Source: Mailhella sp.
GTDB lineage: Bacteria > Desulfobacterota > Desulfovibrionia > Desulfovibrionales > Desulfovibrionaceae
Reading direction: 5' to 3'
Length of the DNA stretch: 11,563 nt
Assembly: GCA_020024815.1 (NCBI GenBank)
Contig: JAHHTE010000053.1
Coordinates: 1-11,563 of the forward strand
Position numbers and translations under genes: made by a program
In this document: in pieces, positions 5,987-11,563 of the stretch
Numbering within the stretch: position 1 is the stretch's first letter
Layout: each line of letters starts with the position of its first letter
Notes under the pieces: generated by a model
Told to the model about the DNA's origin: nothing
Databases searched by the model: none
Seen by the model: only the letters and a program-made list of their open reading frames with translations

Positions 5987-8266
5987 ATGAAACTTTCCAA
6001 CAAACTCATGCTTTCATTTAGTAGCATCATTTTACTTTTGATCCTCATATCTGGATTATCATGGTATGCTGCTAATGATTTAAATCGTGAAAAAGATTTT
6101 TTATCAAATACTGAAGACTTCGTAACAAGAATATTACGTGCCCGTGCAAGGGTTTTAAATGCTATTGTAACTAGTAATACACAAGATTTAGATACTACAG
6201 TTACACACGTTGAAAAAGCATTAGAACACTTGTATGCACTAGAACCACTTGCTACTTTAAAAGAAACTAAATCTACTATAGCTGAAAGTTCTAAAATAGC
6301 ACAACATTTACCAGGTCTTGTTAAAGGAATTTCAGAAAATTTTGAAAATATTAGGTCTATTGACACAGAAATAACTCCTATTGCAAGACAAGTTCAAGCA
6401 GAACTTTTAGACTTAGCATCAAAAGCTATTGAACATTATAAAGTAACGGGCAATGCTGATGATTATATCAAATTAGTACAATTTGATTTACTTTTTTTAA
6501 ATACCCGCCAATCTATTGCTAACTTTGTTATTTCAAGCACTCCTGAAAATTTAGAAATTGCGAAAAATCAACTTACTACTATTGATAAGGAAATTGATAG
6601 ATTAAAAAATAACAATACCTTTGAATCTACTATCAAAAAGGCTGATGAATACATTGATAAAATAAATAATCTTGTAAAATCTCAAATTGAAGTCCAAAAA
6701 CTCATTGCTGAAGGTAACGAACAAGTTGCTATCCTTATAGAACAAGGACGGGAACTTTCTGTTTTAGCTCGTACTAACTTTGAAAAAACAAAAGATCGTG
6801 TTATCAACCAACTTATTATTATCGCATCAATCTCCATTATTTTAAGTTGTTTCCTCACTGTATTTATTAGTAGAAACGTTCTCAAACAACTTGGTGCTGA
6901 CCCTCAAAAACTTTCTGAAGTAGCTACCCGTGTAACTAATGGGGACTATGAAATTAATGATGGAAAAGAACATATCGGCGTATTTAATGACATCATTAAC
7001 ATGGTAGAAAAAATGAAAGATGCTATGGCGTTTTCACAAAATATCCTTGCTTCATACCCTATTCCTACCGCTGTTTTTGGAGCTGATAACAAACTTAAAT
7101 TCGCTAACAGAGAAATGATGTCACTTCTTGAAATCAATGACTCTATGGAAAATTACATTGGAAAAACTTCTGGTGAATTTATGTATCGTGAACCAGGTAA
7201 AAACACTTGCACTTTACAAGCTATTACCAATAGGGAAAAAGGTGTAAACCAACAAGAATATGTAACTCGTAAAGGTAACCATAAAACTATTGCTGCAACC
7301 TCTCAACCATTAAAAGATAGAAATGGTAATGTTACTGATACTATTACCGTATGGCGTGACATTACAGAACAAACTATTGCTGCTAAAAAAATAGAAGAAG
7401 CAAATGAACACATGCAAAACATTGCTCGTGAACTCGAACAAGTTGCAAATATTGCTAGTTCTGCTTCTGAACAACTTTCTGCTCAAATTGAACTTTCTGA
7501 AAATGGTGCAAATGACCAAGCAGACCGTGTTGCTACAACTGCTACGGCTTTAGAAGAAATGAATGCTACTGTTCTTGAAATTGCAAGAAATGCTGGTACT
7601 ACTTCTGATAGTGCAGCTTCTGTACGTACCGAAGCTTCTGCTGGTTCTGAATCCATGCAAGAATGTGTACAAGCTATGCAAGATGTTCGCAGTGAATCTC
7701 TCAAACTCCAAGAAGAAATGGGTGTTCTTTCTGAACATGCACAAGCTATTAACGAAATTATGAATGTGATTTCTGACATTGCAGACCAAACCAACCTCCT
7801 TGCTCTTAACGCTGCTATCGAAGCTGCTCGTGCGGGTGAAGCTGGACGTGGATTTGCTGTTGTTGCTGATGAAGTTCGTAACCTTGCAGAAAAGACTATG
7901 ACCTCAACAACTGATGTAGGTAATGCAATTAACGCTATCCAAAAATCTACTGCTGATAATACCCGCCTTGTTATTGGTGCAGTAGAAAAAATTGAAAAAG
8001 TTACAGAAATGGTTAGCCATGCAGGTGAAGCTTTACTTGGTATTGTAAACCTTGCTGATACCACTGCAGACCAAGTTCGTGCTATTGCAACTGCATCAGA
8101 AGAACAATCAGCAACTTCTGAAGAAATTACTCAATCCGTTGACAGCATTAACAACATTGCAAAAGAAAATGCAAACAATATGCAACAAGCTCGTCAAGCT
8201 GTAAACGAAGTAGTAAATCAATCACATGTATTAAGCCAACTTATTGAACAACTTCAACAAAAATAA
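5987..8266 (+). CDS. Methyl-accepting chemotaxis protein with helical periplasmic sensor, HAMP and PAS
   Basis: This 759-residue chemoreceptor has TM1 at about 8-27, then a helix-rich periplasmic region of about 240 residues. That length suits an HBM-type (double four-helix) sensor; its ligand is unknown. TM2 is at about 273-296, HAMP at about 297-345 (QLGADPQ, NGDYE), a PAS domain at about 346-465 (YPIPTAVFGADNKLKFAN ... WRDITEQ), and the MCP signalling domain from about 470 to the end. The hairpin tip for CheA/CheW contact is fully conserved (about 590-631: DIADQTNLLALNAAIEAARA, then GFAVVADEVR). Gln/Glu-rich methylation-type segments such as EEQSATSEEITQS are present. There is no NWETF-like C-terminal CheR tether. 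The gene is transcribed divergently from the dsr operon. The PAS domain hints at redox or energy sensing, which is inference. Confidence 0.95.
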   Translation: MKLSNKLMLSFSSIILLLILISGLSWYAANDLNREKDFLSNTEDFVTRILRARARVLNAIVTSNTQDLDTTVTHVEKALEHLYALEPLATLKETKSTIAESSKIAQHLPGLVKGISENFENIRSIDTEITPIARQVQAELLDLASKAIEHYKVTGNADDYIKLVQFDLLFLNTRQSIANFVISSTPENLEIAKNQLTTIDKEIDRLKNNNTFESTIKKADEYIDKINNLVKSQIEVQKLIAEGNEQVAILIEQGRELSVLARTNFEKTKDRVINQLIIIASISIILSCFLTVFISRNVLKQLGADPQKLSEVATRVTNGDYEINDGKEHIGVFNDIINMVEKMKDAMAFSQNILASYPIPTAVFGADNKLKFANREMMSLLEINDSMENYIGKTSGEFMYREPGKNTCTLQAITNREKGVNQQEYVTRKGNHKTIAATSQPLKDRNGNVTDTITVWRDITEQTIAAKKIEEANEHMQNIARELEQVANIASSASEQLSAQIELSENGANDQADRVATTATALEEMNATVLEIARNAGTTSDSAASVRTEASAGSESMQECVQAMQDVRSESLKLQEEMGVLSEHAQAINEIMNVISDIADQTNLLALNAAIEAARAGEAGRGFAVVADEVRNLAEKTMTSTTDVGNAINAIQKSTADNTRLVIGAVEKIEKVTEMVSHAGEALLGIVNLADTTADQVRAIATASEEQSATSEEITQSVDSINNIAKENANNMQQARQAVNEVVNQSHVLSQLIEQLQQK

Positions 8267-8286
8267 CAAGATAATTTTATCATAGT

Positions 8287-8324
8287 AAAAAAGGCTTTTC
8301 TTAAATAAAAGAAAAGCCTTTTTT
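8287..8324 (+). terminator. Rho-independent terminator of the first MCP gene
   Basis: A perfect 16-base-pair stem (8287-8302 with 8309-8324) with a 6-base loop begins with six A, has a GGC/GCC centre and ends in six T. It lies 20 bases after the stop codon. The A-tract/T-tract symmetry means it could also act on transcripts entering from the right. Confidence 0.9.
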
Positions 8325-8346
8325 ATATTATTTAATGTTATTTTTT

Positions 8347-8382
8347 ATGGAGGAAAACTTTTTATAAAAAGTTCTCCTCCAT
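8347..8382. repeat. 36-base near-perfect palindrome (copy 2 of the family)
   Basis: The outer arms ATGGAGGA and TCCTCCAT flank the core AACTTTTTATAAAAAGTT. Seventeen of 18 positions pair, the exception being A8355 opposite C8374. The core is the same as in the palindrome after dsrP. It is followed by CTCTCAAAAA and then TTTTTAATCCAAAA (8398-8411), a 14-base string also found after copy 3 at 11274-11287. Confidence 0.85.
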
Positions 8383-8407
8383 ACTAACTCTCAAAAATTT
8401 TTAATCC

Positions 8408-8440
8408 AAAAACGTTTTGCATGCATGACGTTTTTTCTTT
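8408..8440 (+). terminator. Second terminator-like hairpin after the first MCP
   Basis: AAAAACGT (8408-8415) pairs with ACGTTTTT (8428-8435) around a 12-base loop containing GCATGC, and runs into TTTTTTCTTTT. It sits at the same place relative to the palindrome as the hairpin at 11285-11312 after the second MCP, so palindrome, linker and hairpin form a composite unit. Confidence 0.5.
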
Positions 8441-8860
8441 TATCATACTTATTATAGTAAACCTTATTTCTAACAACATAGCATATCTCTCCAAATTATT
8501 TATAATTATTAAACTTCATTTTCTAATAATGAAAATAAAAGTTTTGCAATGTCGTTATATTAAAAATTATTTATAGTTACTATACAAAAAAATTTTTTGC
8601 TTATTTGAGAAGACTTGAGGAAAATCATTTCGCTTTACCCCTTACAACAAAGGTATTTACGGATAAAAACAGTATACCGCCCCAAAGTAAAATAAGATAA
8701 TTTAAAAACAACCTTATATAAATATTACTCATTAAAATAAGTTATTTTTTTCTTAAAAAAAATAAATAATATCAAAGCATTATTATAAATATACGAAAAA
8801 AAAAAAAAAAACTAGTATAAAAATACTATACATTAAGACTTTTTCCATTTATGTTCAATT
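8441..8860. other. A/T-rich intergenic stretch without a recognisable gene
   Basis: Between the terminators of the first MCP and the promoter region of the second I find no open reading frame with a ribosome binding site and no tRNA-like or other RNA gene. It holds a run of 16 A (8796-8811) and a 16-base palindrome next to it. A slightly less A/T-rich patch near 8600-8690 shows no motif that I recognise and may be decayed sequence. Confidence 0.6.
8813..8828. promoter_or_regulatory. Short palindrome next to a poly-A tract upstream of the second MCP
   Basis: TAGTAT-AAAA-ATACTA is a perfect 6+6 inverted repeat directly after the 16-A run at 8796-8811, about 113 bases before the second MCP's ATG. 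The size and symmetry suit a dimeric regulator's operator, but in such A/T-rich sequence chance is possible. No known operator matches from memory. Confidence 0.35.
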
Positions 8861-8887
8861 TAAAGTGTGCTTAATAACACCATATAA
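8861..8887 (+). promoter_or_regulatory. Weak candidate promoter for the second MCP (sigma-28-like spacing)
   Basis: TAAA (8861-8864), exactly 15 bases, then CCATATAA (8880-8887): 5 of 8 matches to the FliA -10 GCCGATAA, without the CGAT core. The position parallels the better site before the first MCP. The same bases can be read as a poor sigma-70 promoter (TTTAAA, 18 bases, TATAAG). Confidence 0.3.
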
Positions 8888-8940
8888 GCTATCCATATGA
8901 ACTAATTTTTCCCTTATTTCACTAATAAAAAGGAAATGCT

Positions 8941-11190
8941 ATGAAGCTTTCGAACAAGCTCTTTCTTGCTTTTAGCGGAATTGTCTTACTTTTGTTTATC
9001 GTCTCAAGTTTATCTTGGAAAGCAACTACTGATTTTAACCGACAATCACGTCTTTTAGCGTTAGCCGAAAAAGCAACTGCAACAACGTTTAACGCTAATT
9101 CATTTACGTACACTGCTATTGCAGACAAAGATTTATCTCCTTTTAAACAAGCAATAGAAAATTACAATGAAACACTTGAATATCTAAATGAATTTATTCA
9201 AACCGTACATGATGATAATGCCCACACTTTTGCAAAAGACATAAAAAATAATATTGAAAAAGTCATGTATAGGTTAAACGAAATTGAAAAATTGTTTAAA
9301 AAATATATAGAAATGGAAAAATCTTTTATTCTTTTAGGTAGGGATATAAATAATATTCTTATCCAAACCATAGATCAAACAAAAGATGAAGCTCTTGCAA
9401 CATTTCGTGGAGATTTTCAATCCGCTAGACTTTCTTGTATGAACTATATAGCAAGACCTGTTCCTGAAGAAGAAAGTAATATTAAAGTTCGTTTTAACAA
9501 ATTAAATGAAAAATTACAATATATTCAAGCTAACAATCAATATACAAATATTACAAATAAAATTCTTGAATACAGAAAAATCTTAGAAAATTTTATTACA
9601 GTATTTAGTGAATATCGTGTTGAAAATATTAGTCGTAATGAACTTGTTAATTTTACAATTAACGATTTAAAAGAATTAAGTACTATTTGTGAAAATGCAT
9701 TACAAAAAACTAAAGATAATATTCGTCAGCAAATTATTATTATTTCAATTATTGCTTTTATTATAGCAATACTACTTACAATATTCATTACCAAGAATGT
9801 TCAAAAACAACTTGGAACAGATCCACAAGATCTTCTCAATATTGCAGCAAAAGTTTCCAATGGCGATTATAATATTGATGATGGTAAAAAACATATAGGT
9901 GTTTATGATAGTATTATCAAAATGGTAGCAAAAATGAAAGAAGCTCTTGATTTTTCACAAAATGTTCTTTCTGCTTTTCCTATACCTATTGCTGTATTTG
10001 GAGCTGATAATAAGCTTCAATATGCCAACAAAGAAATGATGGTACTTCTTGAAATCCATACACCAATGGAACAATGCATTGGACAAACTTCTGGCGAATT
10101 TATGTATAGACAACCTAGCTTTAATACAGCAACATTAAAAGCTATTACAACTAAAGAACGTGGATATGTTGATTTAAAATATTCTACACATAGAAATAAA
10201 GAAATTTATGTAAGTACCATTGCTCAACCTATTTTTGATGAACACAATAATATTACAAATATTATTAGTGTATGGAGAGATACAACAGAACAAACATTGC
10301 AAGCTATGGAAATTGAAGAAACACATACTCATATGCAAAATATTGCTCGTGAACTTGAACAAGTAATTAATATTACAAGTTCAGCATCAGAAGAACTTTC
10401 TGCACAAATTGAACTTTCTGAAAATGGAGCTCAAGATCAAGCAGATCGTGTTGCTACAACTGCTACGGCTTTAGAAGAAATGAATGCTACTGTTCTTGAA
10501 ATTGCTAGAAATGCAGGAACTACTTCTGATAGTGCGGCTACTGTTCGTAGTGAAGCTTCTACCCGTTCAGAATCTATGCAAGAATGTGTTCAAGCTATGC
10601 AAGAAGTAAGAACTGAATCCATTAAACTTCAAAAAGAAATGGATACTCTTTCCGAACACGCACAAGCTATTAACGAAATTATGAACGTTATTTCTGATAT
10701 TGCAGACCAAACTAATTTACTTGCTTTAAACGCTGCTATTGAAGCTGCTCGTGCTGGTGAAGCTGGACGTGGATTTGCTGTTGTTGCTGATGAAGTACGT
10801 AACCTTGCTGAAAAAACTATGACCTCTACTACTGATGTAGGAAATGCTATTAACGCTATCCAAAAATCAACTGCTGATAATACCCAACTTGTTATTGGAG
10901 CTGTTGAAAAAATTGAAAAAGTTACAGAAATGGTAAGCAATGCTGGTGAAGCTTTACTAGATATTGTTCACCTTGCGGATAATACAGCAGATCAAATAAG
11001 AGCTATCGCAACAGCTTCTGAAGAACAATCCGCAACTTCTGAAGAAATTACACAATCAGTTGATAGCATAAACCATATTGCAAAAGACAATGCAAATAAT
11101 ATGCAACAAGCCCGCCAAGCTGTAAATGAAGTTGTAAATCAATCTCATATTCTTACTGAACTTATTGAGCAATTACAGAAAAAAGCATAA
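8941..11190 (+). CDS. Methyl-accepting chemotaxis protein, tandem paralogue of the first MCP
   Basis: This 749-residue chemoreceptor has the same architecture as its upstream neighbour: MKLSNK start, TM1 at about 8-26, a helical periplasmic sensor (about 27-260), TM2 at about 262-284, HAMP at about 285-334 (QLGTDPQ, NGDYN), PAS at about 335-455 (FPIPIAVFGADNKLQYAN ... WRDTTEQ), and an MCP domain to the end with the intact hairpin tip. By eye the last ~285 residues differ from the first MCP at only about 26 positions, and a stretch of nearly 80 residues around the tip is unchanged. The periplasmic domains share little beyond helical character. The two probably feed the same CheA/CheW arrays while sensing different signals. 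AAGGA 6 bases upstream supports the ATG. No C-terminal CheR-binding pentapeptide is seen. Confidence 0.95.
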   Translation: MKLSNKLFLAFSGIVLLLFIVSSLSWKATTDFNRQSRLLALAEKATATTFNANSFTYTAIADKDLSPFKQAIENYNETLEYLNEFIQTVHDDNAHTFAKDIKNNIEKVMYRLNEIEKLFKKYIEMEKSFILLGRDINNILIQTIDQTKDEALATFRGDFQSARLSCMNYIARPVPEEESNIKVRFNKLNEKLQYIQANNQYTNITNKILEYRKILENFITVFSEYRVENISRNELVNFTINDLKELSTICENALQKTKDNIRQQIIIISIIAFIIAILLTIFITKNVQKQLGTDPQDLLNIAAKVSNGDYNIDDGKKHIGVYDSIIKMVAKMKEALDFSQNVLSAFPIPIAVFGADNKLQYANKEMMVLLEIHTPMEQCIGQTSGEFMYRQPSFNTATLKAITTKERGYVDLKYSTHRNKEIYVSTIAQPIFDEHNNITNIISVWRDTTEQTLQAMEIEETHTHMQNIARELEQVINITSSASEELSAQIELSENGAQDQADRVATTATALEEMNATVLEIARNAGTTSDSAATVRSEASTRSESMQECVQAMQEVRTESIKLQKEMDTLSEHAQAINEIMNVISDIADQTNLLALNAAIEAARAGEAGRGFAVVADEVRNLAEKTMTSTTDVGNAINAIQKSTADNTQLVIGAVEKIEKVTEMVSNAGEALLDIVHLADNTADQIRAIATASEEQSATSEEITQSVDSINHIAKDNANNMQQARQAVNEVVNQSHILTELIEQLQKKA

Positions 11191-11223
11191 CTAACATTAG
11201 AGAGTTTTTAATTTTATTTTAGA

Positions 11224-11255
11224 GAGAAGAGAACTTTTGAAAAAGTTCCCCTCTC
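11224..11255. repeat. 32-base imperfect palindrome (copy 3 of the family)
   Basis: GAACTTTT-GA-AAAAGTTC forms the core (11231-11248), extended by outer arms GAGA...TCTC with two A/C mismatches (11230/11249 and 11228/11251). It lies 33 bases after the second MCP's stop. It is followed by a CTCTTCCTTCAAAA stretch and the TTTTTAATCCAAAA string shared with copy 2. Confidence 0.75.
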
Positions 11256-11284
11256 AAACTCTTCCTTCAAAACTTTTTAATCCA

Positions 11285-11320
11285 AAAGCTCTTTTGCTTA
11301 CAAAAGAGCTTTGTTTTATT
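11285..11320 (+). terminator. Terminator-like hairpin of the second MCP gene
   Basis: AAAGCTCTTTTG (11285-11296) and CAAAAGAGCTTT (11301-11312) make a perfect 12-base-pair stem with a CTTA loop, followed by GTTTTATTTG. The T-tract is interrupted but the stem is strong. This is the only good terminator after the second MCP. Confidence 0.7.
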
Positions 11321-11429
11321 TGTCGAATATAATAAAAGGGTTTCCCTTTAATTTCCAATAAAAAATAAATTTTCTTACTCAAAAAAACTAAAATTTTTAT
11401 AAAATTAACAAAAAATAATTTCCCCTCTC

Positions 11430-11551
11430 AATTAGGTAAATTTATTGAACAAGTTTTAATAAATTTGTCTATGTTAAAGAATTGGAAAAAAATTTCTCAC
11501 AACAATAAAAAATTCTTTAAAAGAAAAAACTTTTACTTTAGTTACCTAATT
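11430..11551. repeat. Nested inverted repeats at the right end of the window
   Basis: The outer pair is AATTAGGTAA (11430-11439) with TTACCTAATT (11542-11551). Inside lie a hairpin AAATTTATT/AATAAATTT (11438-11446 with 11458-11466) and a second pair TTAAAGAATT (11474-11483) with AATTCTTTAA (11511-11520). All arms are perfect. The layout resembles a closing stem with two inner arms, though the sequence is very A/T-rich. From 11321 to the window end there is no open reading frame that I can support. The upstream region of an unseen next gene or an element boundary are both possible. Confidence 0.5.
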
Positions 11552-11563
11552 AAAAAAATTGAG

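Noticed and set aside
5981..5989. GTG start two codons upstream for the first MCP
   Set aside because: The AAGGA site is only 1 base from the GTG but 7 from the ATG at 5987, and the paralogue begins with the same MKLSNK.
7483..8064. A 193-codon open frame antisense to the MCP signalling domain
   Set aside because: It mirrors the highly conserved alanine-rich signalling region. A shorter version recurs antisense to the second MCP (10629-10940), as expected from codon bias, and neither has a ribosome binding site or family resemblance.
18..11255. The three palindromes as a CRISPR array
   Set aside because: They are thousands of bases apart, vary in sequence, and have no regular spacers or cas genes.

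Overview
The window looks like part of the chromosome of an A/T-rich sulfate- or sulfite-respiring member of the Desulfovibrionales. This rests on a complete dsrMKJOP membrane-complex operon in the Desulfovibrio arrangement, including the RsbRD_N-type gene in front of dsrM, and on chemoreceptors of a style common in that group. No species can be named from the sequence alone.

Left half (73-5722, minus strand, read right to left): an RsbRD_N-like protein, dsrM, dsrK, dsrJ, dsrO and dsrP. Gaps are 4, 12, -1, -1 and 11 bases. The two overlaps are TAATG stop/start junctions, and each gene has a good Shine-Dalgarno sequence, so this reads as one tightly coupled operon. DsrM (di-heme cytochrome b) and DsrK (HdrD-like Fe-S protein) form the quinone-to-cytoplasm module. 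DsrJ (triheme cytochrome c), DsrO (Tat-exported Fe-S protein) and DsrP (NrfD-like membrane protein) form the periplasm-to-quinone module. In sulfate reducers the complex is thought to deliver electrons from the membrane to the DsrC-bound sulfur intermediate made by dissimilatory sulfite reductase.

Middle and right (5723-11563, plus strand): a divergent intergenic region of about 260 bases carries a sigma-70-like promoter, a hairpin and a sigma-28 (FliA)-like promoter. Two tandem paralogous methyl-accepting chemotaxis proteins follow (759 and 749 aa). Each has a short cytoplasmic start, a transmembrane helix, a helical periplasmic sensor of about 235-245 residues, a second membrane helix, HAMP, PAS and an MCP signalling domain. 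Their signalling halves are almost identical and their sensor halves are strongly diverged.

Non-coding structure: three copies of a palindrome family with an ACTTTTTATAAAAAGT-like core lie downstream of dsrP, of the first MCP and of the second MCP, always in the same orientation relative to the upstream gene. The two MCP copies share a conserved tail leading into a terminator-like hairpin. The last 135 bases hold nested perfect inverted repeats cut by the window edge. No tRNA, rRNA, insertion sequence or CRISPR array is visible. The most interesting items are the small RsbRD_N-like putative sensor leading the respiratory operon, the composite 3' palindrome family, the mosaic MCP pair, and the nested inverted repeats at the right end.
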